Below, in pieces: positions 8,705 through 17,635 of a stretch of 64,000 nucleotides of DNA. The stretch's first letter is position 1. The number at the start of each line of letters is the position of its first letter. The position numbers were made by a program, and so were the translations under genes. The notes under the pieces were generated by a model. That model had not been told where the DNA came from. It worked only from the letters and a program-made list of their open reading frames with translations, and did not search any database. Source of the DNA: Mucilaginibacter mallensis (lineage in GTDB: Bacteria > Bacteroidota > Bacteroidia > Sphingobacteriales > Sphingobacteriaceae); NCBI RefSeq assembly GCF_900105165.1, contig NZ_LT629740.1, positions 2,790,001 to 2,854,000 of the forward strand, in the 5' to 3' direction.

Positions 8705-11146
8705 CTATTTTTTCAGTAATGATTTGATATTTAAAGTAGCCCCGGATAAACCTGATGAACTTACTGTAAGTTTAATATCACCGACACCGTGGGTACTCCT
8801 TATTACAACCAATGCATGTCCGTGCCACGCTTTGCGGGAATTTCCTACATAGGAGTCTGTGTCTTTCATATCCGCATTGGCTACTCCTGCAATAGTGCCG
8901 GGGCCTTCAATCTTGAAGTTAAGCCGGTTTGTGGCATTGGGTTGAAATATATCATCCTTGTCTGTTATCTCAATTTTAACATACGACAAGTCTTGTCCAT
9001 TAGCTATTATTTCTTTTCGGTCAGCCGTTAATTGAATTTTTGCAGCATCGCTGGAAGTTTTCAATATGGTTGATTCAACTTCCTTATCATTCTCCACCCC
9101 TACTGCTTTAAGCACGCCTGGGGAATAGGCTACTGTAAATTCAGCTTTATATTCCTGTCCATCAGTAGTTGGCTTTTCGCCAATGAGTTTGTTGTTGAGG
9201 TATAGCCTGACCTTGGGATACTTTGAATAAACTTCCACCTGAATGTCCTTTCCTGCATATCCTGGCCAGGTCCAGCTTTCCCATGTGGGCCAAACCGACC
9301 ACCATGTGTTCTTAATTTCCAAAGGTTCTGGATTAGGCTCACGCACGGCCATGTAAAATTTCTCGGTGTTATTATACAACATGCTTCTATAATGGGATAT
9401 GGGTTTTCTCCAACCTATCAAATCTACATCACCGCAATAAGCACCATGCCATGGGAAGAGATCATGTTCCCAGTGTTCACCAGGTGTCTCATTTGAATAA
9501 TACCAACGGCCTATTCCTGATTCTCCGAGATAATCCACCGCCGTCCAGACAAAATCTCCAATAACATAATTGTTGTTTTCTACTAATTTCCAATTGGCAA
9601 AAGCATCCTTGGGATATGATTCTGTTTGCATAATAATCCGCGAAGGAACCCGCTGATGATCCGAAGACGCGCTCCCCAGGTGATAATTATAACCGCCAAC
9701 ATCATGGGCCGCCATAAGGGGATCAAGCGTTGCCCACTCCTTACCATCTTCCACAATAGCGGATGTAATGGGGCGGGTAGCATCTATTTTCTTTATCGCA
9801 TCCGCGAGCATTTTGGCTGTTTTTACAGCTTCGGGGGTACCCCTCTCCACTATTTCATTGCCAATACTCCACATAATAATTGAAGGATGATTGCCGTCGC
9901 GCAAAACCATTGCATCTAAATCGCGTTTCCACCAACGGTCAAAATATTGTGCATAATCATATTTGTTTTTTCCTGACCGCCAACAATCAAATGCTTCGTC
10001 AACAACTAATAACCCTAATCTGTCGCATGCATTTAAAAAGGCCTCAGATGGGGGATTATGAGAAGTTCTCACAGCGTTAAATCCCGCTTCTTTAAGCAAT
10101 TCCACTTTTCGTTCTTCAGCACGGTCAAAAGCAGCAGCTCCCAGGCACCCGTTATCGTGGTGCATACATCCGCCATTGAGCTTCACTGTTTTTCCATTGA
10201 GCTGGAAACCATTTTCTGCAGTAAATTTTATGGAGCGTATGCCGAAATTGGTCTTAGTCCCGTCAAGTACTTTTTTATTTTGCACAACCTGCGTTTTAGC
10301 ATCGTATAAATAAGGTGCTTCCGGTGTCCATAACCGGGGATTTATTACCGTTATGCTTTGGCGGATTTCCTTCTCGCTATTAGGCCCCACTTCGACACTT
10401 GTTTGATTATTTCCTGCATCTTTAGCGTTTGCATCCTGCAACTGGGTGCTAACAACAACGCTTTGAGGTAAACCGGTTTCGTTTTTTATTAATATTTTGA
10501 TTTGAACGGTTGCCTTTTTCGGAGAAACATCGGGAGTAGTGATTGAAACACCCCAATTAGCTATATGCACGGCATCGGTAACCATCACCCAAACATGGCG
10601 GTAGATCCCGGAGCCGCTGTACCAGCGGCTATTTAATTGTTGCGAATTATCTACCCTTACAGCTATCACATTTTCATTATTAAAATTCAAATAGGGTGAA
10701 AGATCATAACTAAATGATGAATAACCATAAGGATAGATTCCAAGAGATTTTCCATTAATAAAAACTTCTGAATTCATATAGACTCCTTCAAAATAGATAG
10801 AAACTTTTTTACCCCTCCACTCATTCGGAACCTTGAAAGTTTTTCGGTACCATCCAATACCTGCGGGCAAGTATCCACCCGATCCCCCGGTCGGATTTTT
10901 AGGATTTATTTTGCCTTCAATGCTCCAATCGTGCGGCAAATCAAGGCTCCGCCAACTTATATCGTTAAACTCCTTTGATTTTGCTGCTGCTGTGTCTCCC
11001 TGATAAAATTTCCAGTTATAATCAAATAGCTGTTTTCGCTCAATTTTATCGGAGTTTTGGGCGTTACATAAAATATTGCCAGCCAAAAGCAAAAAAACAA
11101 TAACTATCGTTTTTATGTGATATTCAATATTATTATACCGTTTCAT
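8705..11146 (-). CDS. Beta-galactosidase-like glycoside hydrolase, GH2 (first of two)
   Basis: The start is placed at the ATG at 11146 because 'MKRYNNIEYHIKTIVIVFLL' then reads as a normal signal peptide; a longer frame from 11185 would put 13 charged residues in front. The domains are in GH2 order: sugar-binding jelly roll, immunoglobulin-like domain, TIM barrel, then C-terminal Ig-like/DUF4982-type domains. MWSIGNEI holds the acid/base (about Glu431) and IIMQTESYPK the nucleophile (about Glu509). The motif GSGIYRHVWV is typical of this family. It probably removes beta-linked galactose, though GH2 also covers glucuronidases and other activities. A second GH2 gene lies immediately upstream, 40 bases away; the two are diverged paralogues. 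Confidence 0.92.
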   Translation of the reverse strand: MKRYNNIEYHIKTIVIVFLLLAGNILCNAQNSDKIERKQLFDYNWKFYQGDTAAAKSKEFNDISWRSLDLPHDWSIEGKINPKNPTGGSGGYLPAGIGWYRKTFKVPNEWRGKKVSIYFEGVYMNSEVFINGKSLGIYPYGYSSFSYDLSPYLNFNNENVIAVRVDNSQQLNSRWYSGSGIYRHVWVMVTDAVHIANWGVSITTPDVSPKKATVQIKILIKNETGLPQSVVVSTQLQDANAKDAGNNQTSVEVGPNSEKEIRQSITVINPRLWTPEAPYLYDAKTQVVQNKKVLDGTKTNFGIRSIKFTAENGFQLNGKTVKLNGGCMHHDNGCLGAAAFDRAEERKVELLKEAGFNAVRTSHNPPSEAFLNACDRLGLLVVDEAFDCWRSGKNKYDYAQYFDRWWKRDLDAMVLRDGNHPSIIMWSIGNEIVERGTPEAVKTAKMLADAIKKIDATRPITSAIVEDGKEWATLDPLMAAHDVGGYNYHLGSASSDHQRVPSRIIMQTESYPKDAFANWKLVENNNYVIGDFVWTAVDYLGESGIGRWYYSNETPGEHWEHDLFPWHGAYCGDVDLIGWRKPISHYRSMLYNNTEKFYMAVREPNPEPLEIKNTWWSVWPTWESWTWPGYAGKDIQVEVYSKYPKVRLYLNNKLIGEKPTTDGQEYKAEFTVAYSPGVLKAVGVENDKEVESTILKTSSDAAKIQLTADRKEIIANGQDLSYVKIEITDKDDIFQPNATNRLNFKIEGPGTIAGVANADMKDTDSYVGNSRKAWHGHALVVIRSTHGVGDIKLTVSSSGLSGATLNIKSLLKK

Positions 11147-11186
11147 AATGATCTGTTTTTTTAAGGAAGCATACTTCGCTATCACT

Positions 11187-13643
11187 TTATTGAACTTTAA
11201 TAGTCAATTCATCTCCTTTAAGCGTTTTGGAAAAAGCCTTTAGCTTAATTTCTCCGGCCTGTTTATAGGATTGAACCAGCACCAGACAATACCCGTTAAA
11301 AGCCTTGCGCTGACTGGCTTTATCTGGTTCGTGGCTGCTTGGGTTGCCATTACCTGTACCAATGATTTTACCCGGCCCTTCTATAGAAAATGTGACCAGG
11401 TCATCGGCCACAGGAACCACCCTGCCTTTTGAATCTTTTATGGAAACCTTGATAACCGCCACGTCGCAACCATCAGCTTTTAATGTGGTGCAATCACTAT
11501 TTAAACCTACCTGTGCCGGAGCAGTTGTTGTTTCAACAACATCCGTGGTTACTAACTTTCCGCCTTTATAACCTCTGGCTTCGAGTTTTCCGGGCTTGTA
11601 AACAAGTTTCCATATCAGTTTAGTATAGGGAATTGCTTTTTGCATGCTTATTCTTTTGCCGTTGAGGAGCAACTCTACTTCATCGCAGTTAGTGTAGCAA
11701 TGCACCTGTATACTGTCTCCTTTTCTGCCGGGCCAGTTCCAATGTGGAAAAATATGAACAACCGGTTCGTTTGTCCAGGCAGCTTTGTACGCATAATACC
11801 CGTCTTTTGGAAAGCCGCAAATATCCATGAAACCGAAATGAGATGTAACGCAGGGCCACTGATAAGGTGTTGGCTCGCCACGGTAGTCGAAAGCTGTCCA
11901 TACAAACAGCCCTCCCAGATACGGATATTTAACAATATCCGCCCAGTCTTCGCCTGGTAGCGGCCCCCAGTTGGGTTGCCATAACCCAAGGTTCGACACG
12001 AAACCTTTTCCACAGTCGTTATTGTACTCGCCACGGGTAGAAACGAAACTTGTGGCTTCAGTACAAAATTCCACCCGGTTAGGATATTTTTCGTGGTCTT
12101 TCACATAAGCCAATCCCTTGTCGCCATAGTTATAGCCCACAACATCCAGCACATCGCTGTATCCGCCGTCGTTCCGTCCATGATTCATGGCAGCCGTCAC
12201 AGGGCGGGTAGGGTCAATTTTATGCGTAATATCAACCAGAGTTTTAAGTATTCTCGCCCCGGTTACCGTGCCTTGAATCGGTTCCTCGTTTTCCATGCTC
12301 CACATAAATATGCAGGGATGGTTACGATCGCGGTACAGCATCGTTGTCAAATCATTTTTCCCTTCTTCTGAACTTGATAACATCCGATTTTCGTCCAGGA
12401 CAAGCAAGCCCATCCTGTCGCACATATCAAGCAGTTCCGGGGTCGGCGGGTTATGGGAACAACGATAAGCGTTGCAGCCCACTTCCTTGAGTAACTTTAA
12501 TTTGTATTCGTTTATTTTATCAGGAAGCGCTACACCGATGCCGGCAAAATCCTGATGGTTGCAGGTGCCTTTCACCGGATAAAGTTTTCCATTCAAAAAC
12601 ACTCCATTTCGGTTTATTTCGATTGTCCTCACACCGAAAGTAGTTTGGTAGTTGTCTATTACAATCCCGTTTTCTGATACTTCGGTTAATACTTTATAAA
12701 GATTTGGCGTTTCGGGCGACCAAAGTAAAGGCTTTTGAATAGTCCCTTTTTGGGAAATTTCCGTAGTGCTAAACGGTTCAATTGCCTGAGATGAGGTTTT
12801 TGTGTCGAGCACAACGCCTTTGTTATCAACAATTTTGGAGGTGAGTGTAATGTTTTTTACTACGCCTAATTCGTTTTTGATATTCGTTTTTATGCTTATC
12901 GCAGCTTCATCAGTTGAAATGGAGGGCGTGGTAACATAAGTGCCAAACCGGTCAACATGTACCTGGTTCGTTTTATTGAGCCAAACATGACGGTAAATTC
13001 CGCACCCTTCGTACCACCAACCTTCATATTCGGTAGCGTCAACCTTTACCAGGATCACATTTTTGCCTTCGTTTCCGTAACGCAAAATGTCAGTCAAATC
13101 ATAGTTTGAAGGGGTGTAGCCGCTTTGGTGATTCCCAAGAAGCTGGCCATTGACCCAAACGGTGCTGTTTCTGAAAATTCCGTCGAATTCTATAGATATT
13201 TTCTTTCCTTTATCGGTTTCAGGTATCTCAAATTCTTTTCTATAAAAGCCTATTCCACCGGGCAAATATCCATTGGCTGCAGGCTGACTCCCGATTGAAT
13301 TATCATTAACAAACGTCCCCTCCACACACCAATCATGTGGAAGATTTACCTCTTTCCAGTCTTCGGCTTTGAACGCAGCCGCCTTATCTACATCAGTGTA
13401 AGCGATAACGACTTCTTTATTTGTCTCAACTTTGACATTTACATCCGTTAACCCTCCATAACCAGCAGCTTTCACTGCCCGTTTGATGGCGATGTCGCCT
13501 TTATGAAACTGCCAGTTAAAATCAAAGCTCTCTTTCGTTCTTTTAGCAAGACCTATTTGCTGCGCATTCTGCGATATTCCTTTTATCGCGCACAACATTA
13601 AAAAAAAGCAAATGCTGCAATATCTTATTAATCTTTTAAACAT
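11187..13643 (-). CDS. Beta-galactosidase-like glycoside hydrolase, GH2 (second of two)
   Basis: 818 residues with a signal peptide (about 1-25). The GH2 layout is the same as in its neighbour. 'GCGIYRHVWL' is in the sugar-binding domain. 'FMWSMENEEPIQG' carries the acid/base Glu (about 453) and EFCTEATSF the nucleophile (about 529). The barrel segment 'VLDENRMLSSSEEG' followed by DRNHPCIFMWS marks the subgroup common in Bacteroidota loci, with a C-terminal Ig-like domain (about 700-818). An insertion near residues 58-90 (DVNVKVETNKEVVIAYTDVD) is not seen in the first GH2 enzyme. It lies 42 bases after the GH42 gene. The substrate is likely a beta-galactoside, but this is inferred from the family only. 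Confidence 0.92.
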   Translation of the reverse strand: MFKRLIRYCSICFFLMLCAIKGISQNAQQIGLAKRTKESFDFNWQFHKGDIAIKRAVKAAGYGGLTDVNVKVETNKEVVIAYTDVDKAAAFKAEDWKEVNLPHDWCVEGTFVNDNSIGSQPAANGYLPGGIGFYRKEFEIPETDKGKKISIEFDGIFRNSTVWVNGQLLGNHQSGYTPSNYDLTDILRYGNEGKNVILVKVDATEYEGWWYEGCGIYRHVWLNKTNQVHVDRFGTYVTTPSISTDEAAISIKTNIKNELGVVKNITLTSKIVDNKGVVLDTKTSSQAIEPFSTTEISQKGTIQKPLLWSPETPNLYKVLTEVSENGIVIDNYQTTFGVRTIEINRNGVFLNGKLYPVKGTCNHQDFAGIGVALPDKINEYKLKLLKEVGCNAYRCSHNPPTPELLDMCDRMGLLVLDENRMLSSSEEGKNDLTTMLYRDRNHPCIFMWSMENEEPIQGTVTGARILKTLVDITHKIDPTRPVTAAMNHGRNDGGYSDVLDVVGYNYGDKGLAYVKDHEKYPNRVEFCTEATSFVSTRGEYNNDCGKGFVSNLGLWQPNWGPLPGEDWADIVKYPYLGGLFVWTAFDYRGEPTPYQWPCVTSHFGFMDICGFPKDGYYAYKAAWTNEPVVHIFPHWNWPGRKGDSIQVHCYTNCDEVELLLNGKRISMQKAIPYTKLIWKLVYKPGKLEARGYKGGKLVTTDVVETTTAPAQVGLNSDCTTLKADGCDVAVIKVSIKDSKGRVVPVADDLVTFSIEGPGKIIGTGNGNPSSHEPDKASQRKAFNGYCLVLVQSYKQAGEIKLKAFSKTLKGDELTIKVQ

Positions 13644-13685
13644 TTGTCTATATAATTTCTTTACTCATAATACACTTACCTGTTA

Positions 13686-15731
13686 TCATTCCTTGATTTC
13701 GATCAATTCAGGCTCTTCAGACGGAAGTGTAAAGCTATCAACAAAGGTCTTGCCGGTAAGTATGCCTTTAAAAGTGCCTTTCAGCTTGATTTCCGCCGGA
13801 CTCCGGCCTGTGTTGAGATACAGGATATGATTTTTGTCAATCTGCCTTGCCAGGATTCCATCGGGTACCTGGGGTCCTTTTTTGATACCTAACTCATCAA
13901 TCAGCTTATCAACCAACGGGCCCAGCACCTCGCCACTTGCAGGTAAACCGACATAAATTGCCCTGCCCTTGCCATATTTATTAGAAGTAATAATCGGATA
14001 ATCTTTATCCAAGCTAGTTATATTTCCGAGAATTTCAGCTCCTTTGGATTCGATGACGTCATATCTGGTTGATTCAGTTCCAATAGTTTTCCCTTGATAA
14101 TTTAATTTAATTTTCTTTCCTTTCAACGAGTCACGGGATATTTCGTTCATTGCCTCTGTTTCTTCATAACCTGCAACCCGTATTCCAAATACATCGCTTA
14201 AACGCCCCGGGTAGGTGGATGCAAATACCTTCCCGGTTTCGTCAACCACGGCGGAATTGCTTGTCATAATAACAGTCCCGCCATTTTTTACAAAATCCCG
14301 GATTTTATTGGCCGTTGTTTCATCCATTACCGTTACGCCCGGCACAAAAAGCAATTTATAATTCAACGAGCTCTTGCTGATCTCAACAACACGGGAATCC
14401 ATATTGCGGTAATAAAACAAATTCCAGCAGGTCTGTAACTGTTGATCCTGCTGCTCCGGGAAAGAGCTACTGGCTATCTGACTGGGAAAGGAGAATGCTA
14501 AACCAACTTCCGGCCTGGGTTTGTAAGGAAAGAATTTTTCGATCTTTTTAAACTCGGTGGCTATCTTTTTGTATTCATCATATTTGCGGTTAGGAATTCC
14601 GTCCCAATCAAGCATGCCTTCCAGGTATTGTTCTTCGCCTCCCCACATACTTTGCCAGGTCCATCCGCAAACCATTTGATTGCCGTACATCAGCGTGGCA
14701 TAGGCTGATTTTCTGATCGAATTGGGTACCGCAGTCATTGTTGTAAACTCGCTGCACCAGAAAGGGTTCGTGCTTTCAAACTGGCCGCGAGACATTACAA
14801 ACGCTGAGTTCATGATCCCCCAATTGGTCGTTAATGAGTTTCCGGGGTAAAAACCGCAACCCTCGCGGGCCATTTTCCCGGAATAGGCAATTTCAGAATA
14901 GTCAAAATATCTCATTGAACTAAAGTACCAGGCATTGGTATTGGTAAGTACACCAGGGGCATTGGTATTAACCTTATCGAGTACTTTGAATAAGATCTGG
15001 TTAACTTCGTCGGAAATAAAACGCCTGAAATCTAATATCTTCTCCGGGGCGCCATTTTTTTCGCCTGTTAGGGGTAGTCCAACCTCATCAAACTCATTAA
15101 TCCTCCTGGACCAACGTTGTGTAGCCCATGCTTTATTTAAATTATCAAGGTTCGAATATTTATTCGTCAACCAAACAACGAACCTTTTTCGTACCGATTC
15201 TGAATAGGAAATAGGGCCATCACCAGATTCATTATCAATACCAAAAGCTAAGAGTGCCGGGTGTTTGGCATAATGTTTTGTAAGTGTATCCGCATAGCGT
15301 ACAGCATATTTTTGATACATTGGATCGCCCACATCATCCATGTAGCGATGGTTGGGATATTGTGCACCGCCTCCCGGGCTGGTAACATCAATTGAGGGGT
15401 ACTTGTGATGTAACCAAATAGGTGCCGGACGTATGGCGATATCAAGAATTACCTTGATCCCTGCATCATTCATCATATCCATTACCGTATCAAACCATTG
15501 AAAGTCGAACTTATCTTCAGAAGGTTCATAACTGTCCCAGGCTAAATGGCCCATTCGGACCACCTTAAATCCGGCAGCCTTCATCAGCATAATATCCTTC
15601 TTTATTTTTTCCGGGTCTTTATTATCATGTGGATGATAATTGGTGCCCACATATAATGTTTGAGCATTGACCGACAAAACTGTCAGCAACAGTATGGAGA
15701 TTACCCAAAAAAATCTATTTATTTTTATCAT
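13686..15731 (-). CDS. Beta-galactosidase-like hydrolase, GH42
   Basis: 681 residues with a signal peptide (about 1-23). The TIM barrel starts at 'LYVGTNYHPHDNKDPEKIKK'. The acid/base is Glu168 in FGIDNESGDG and the nucleophile Glu328 in FWCSEFTTM. A trimerisation-like alpha/beta domain follows (about 400-610, with 'LLFVPGVTVMDETTANKI' and a glutamine-amidotransferase-like fold) and then a small C-terminal beta domain. This is the standard GH42 order. GH42 enzymes act on beta-galactosides; some Bacteroidota members act on arabinogalactan or galactan fragments. The 164-base gap from the GH39 gene upstream contains no clear promoter or terminator. Confidence 0.9.
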   Translation of the reverse strand: MIKINRFFWVISILLLTVLSVNAQTLYVGTNYHPHDNKDPEKIKKDIMLMKAAGFKVVRMGHLAWDSYEPSEDKFDFQWFDTVMDMMNDAGIKVILDIAIRPAPIWLHHKYPSIDVTSPGGGAQYPNHRYMDDVGDPMYQKYAVRYADTLTKHYAKHPALLAFGIDNESGDGPISYSESVRKRFVVWLTNKYSNLDNLNKAWATQRWSRRINEFDEVGLPLTGEKNGAPEKILDFRRFISDEVNQILFKVLDKVNTNAPGVLTNTNAWYFSSMRYFDYSEIAYSGKMAREGCGFYPGNSLTTNWGIMNSAFVMSRGQFESTNPFWCSEFTTMTAVPNSIRKSAYATLMYGNQMVCGWTWQSMWGGEEQYLEGMLDWDGIPNRKYDEYKKIATEFKKIEKFFPYKPRPEVGLAFSFPSQIASSSFPEQQDQQLQTCWNLFYYRNMDSRVVEISKSSLNYKLLFVPGVTVMDETTANKIRDFVKNGGTVIMTSNSAVVDETGKVFASTYPGRLSDVFGIRVAGYEETEAMNEISRDSLKGKKIKLNYQGKTIGTESTRYDVIESKGAEILGNITSLDKDYPIITSNKYGKGRAIYVGLPASGEVLGPLVDKLIDELGIKKGPQVPDGILARQIDKNHILYLNTGRSPAEIKLKGTFKGILTGKTFVDSFTLPSEEPELIEIKE

Positions 15732-15895
15732 TGAAATTTACTTGCAAGGTTTATTAATCTCTTGTTCACTTTTTTGTCAATTACGCACGCTGAACTTGTC
15801 TGTTTATGTGAAATTTTTGCTCTTCTCCGAAACGTTGTGTGAATGTTTACCTAATTGTACTGCCTATTCCCAGTTTCGAACAATAAATTCGCCGG

Positions 15896-17482
15896 TTAAT
15901 GTTTAATCAGGTTGATCAGGACAACATCATTTTCCCGTATATCCAATTCACGCGAAAACGCTGCGCCGGGTTTTATTTCAATTTGCCATGTTGCTACAGG
16001 AGATCCATTTTGTTCTTTTAACTTTTGAACCTGCTGTAAACTTAGCTGTGCTGGCCTGCCCATATCCACATAGCTGGTATATGCATCGTTCACCCTGTAA
16101 CCTATTTTGTAAATTTCCATTGTATACTTTCCAGCCGGGATATGCGATAAATTAACTTTTACTTTACCTTTCGTTTTGGCAGGTAAATCCTTGATATAAT
16201 AAGCCTGGTTATTTACAGAATCCGGCAAAGTATAGGTATAATCCCATAACAAGACCTGAACATCACCTTTGTGATTTTTGCAGGCCCACGAAGAACTGTC
16301 GCGATTAGCCAATTCAGTTTCTCCCAGTTTGTTTAGAAAAGAATAGGCAAAAAATGCAGGCTTTTTGATTCCTTCGATATTCATTAAGCCAAATCCGCCA
16401 TGAAAAGGAGTAAAACGTGGCCCCGACTCTTCAAAAATATCAGTAAATGTCCAGTATGACATTGAATTGGCCGCCGATCCAACCTGTTTTAATTTTTTAA
16501 GTATGTATGCTGCTTCGTGGTAACTATCGTGGAGGGGGTCAGCAGGGGTATAAGACGAACTCCATTCTGTATAATGTAGTTCCAGTCCTGGGATGGCCGA
16601 TTTTTGAATCTGCTTACGCGAATTTAAAACATCGCCACTAACACTCCATTCGTTTTTGTCAAGGACGGTACCCGACGATCCGTGCTCATCCAGAAACCCT
16701 TGCTTTACGCCATAAGCATGCGTACTGATAAAATCAATAGGCACCGAATTATTTTTACAAAAAGCTATCATTTCAGGCACCCATGCAGCACCCGCTGTGG
16801 CGGGCCCGCCAACCCTATATGCCTGGTTTACGCTTTTAATTGCTTCTGCGCTATATTGATATAGTTTGAAATAATCCGCCTGGGAACCGGTCCAAAAGCC
16901 ATCTTTCAAATTCGGCTCGTTCCAGACTTCAAAATACCATGTTTTTACTTCCTGCGCACCATACCGTTCTGTAAAGTGTTGGGTCAGGTTACTAATTAAA
17001 TCTGCCCATTTTTTATAATCTTTGGGCGGGGTTACATTGCCTCTCCACCAAAAAATTGTTTTGCTCCCGCTAGCAAGTGCTCCCGGCATAAAGCCTAACT
17101 CTACGAATGGCTTCATGCCGATACTAATAATGTAGTCGTATAAAGCATCGACATACTGGTAATTATATTGCGGATTACCAGTACGGTCTTCACTGTAAAC
17201 AGCCATATCATCCGTTAGCAACCCATGCATCCGGATATATTTGAAACCGCATTCTTTCCTGACAATGGCGAGCTGCTGCTGCCAGTCAGCTCGTAATCCT
17301 TCATTTGCGCGGCCGGCACCTACACACGCTTTAAATGAGGTATTCAACGGTCCTTTTTCTTTATTAAAATCGACCTGAATAATTCTTTCAGTGCCAGCAA
17401 TACCTTTTTGATCTTTGTTTTGTGCAAATACATTGCTTAAAAGTAAGCTTCCCAAAACAAGTAGTAAATATTTCCTTTTCAT
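15896..17482 (-). CDS. Glycoside hydrolase GH39 (beta-xylosidase-like)
   Basis: The start is placed at the ATG at 17482, giving 528 residues that begin with a clear signal peptide (MKRKYLLLVLGSLLLSNVFA). The longer frame from 17554 would add 24 non-signal-like residues. The barrel contains 'ECGFKYIRMHGLLTDDMAVY', 'WYFEVWNEPNL' with the acid/base Glu189, and 'ELHYTEWSSSY' with the nucleophile Glu306. A C-terminal beta domain follows. GH39 holds beta-xylosidases and alpha-L-iduronidases; the bacterial context favours xylosidase-type action, but Bacteroidota members of wider specificity exist. It lies 153 bases after the GH3 gene; that gap holds a perfect 16-base palindrome at 17585-17600 of unknown role. 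Confidence 0.88.
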   Translation of the reverse strand: MKRKYLLLVLGSLLLSNVFAQNKDQKGIAGTERIIQVDFNKEKGPLNTSFKACVGAGRANEGLRADWQQQLAIVRKECGFKYIRMHGLLTDDMAVYSEDRTGNPQYNYQYVDALYDYIISIGMKPFVELGFMPGALASGSKTIFWWRGNVTPPKDYKKWADLISNLTQHFTERYGAQEVKTWYFEVWNEPNLKDGFWTGSQADYFKLYQYSAEAIKSVNQAYRVGGPATAGAAWVPEMIAFCKNNSVPIDFISTHAYGVKQGFLDEHGSSGTVLDKNEWSVSGDVLNSRKQIQKSAIPGLELHYTEWSSSYTPADPLHDSYHEAAYILKKLKQVGSAANSMSYWTFTDIFEESGPRFTPFHGGFGLMNIEGIKKPAFFAYSFLNKLGETELANRDSSSWACKNHKGDVQVLLWDYTYTLPDSVNNQAYYIKDLPAKTKGKVKVNLSHIPAGKYTMEIYKIGYRVNDAYTSYVDMGRPAQLSLQQVQKLKEQNGSPVATWQIEIKPGAAFSRELDIRENDVVLINLIKH

Positions 17483-17584
17483 TTTATAAATATGTGCCCC
17501 ATGTTGCCAGGAGCCTGTTAATACTATACACCTTTCGGCAGCTTGAATAGGCATGCCATCTTCAGTGGATCACTCAATTGTCAG

Positions 17585-17600
17585 TTGGAAAATTTTCCAA
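17585..17600. repeat. Perfect 16-base palindrome between GH3 and GH39
   Basis: TTGGAAAATTTTCCAA reads the same on both strands. It lacks a U-tract, so it does not look like an intrinsic terminator. It could be a binding site or a chance AT-rich palindrome. Confidence 0.35.
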
Positions 17601-17635
17601 TTGCCGAAGCCATTATTTTTGCTTTCCGTTTTAAA

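Noticed and set aside
15841..15850. Degenerate version of the HTCS core (GAATGTTTAC on the plus strand) between GH39 and GH42
   Set aside because: Only 7 of 10 bases match and no TARTTT box lies 49-50 bases downstream.
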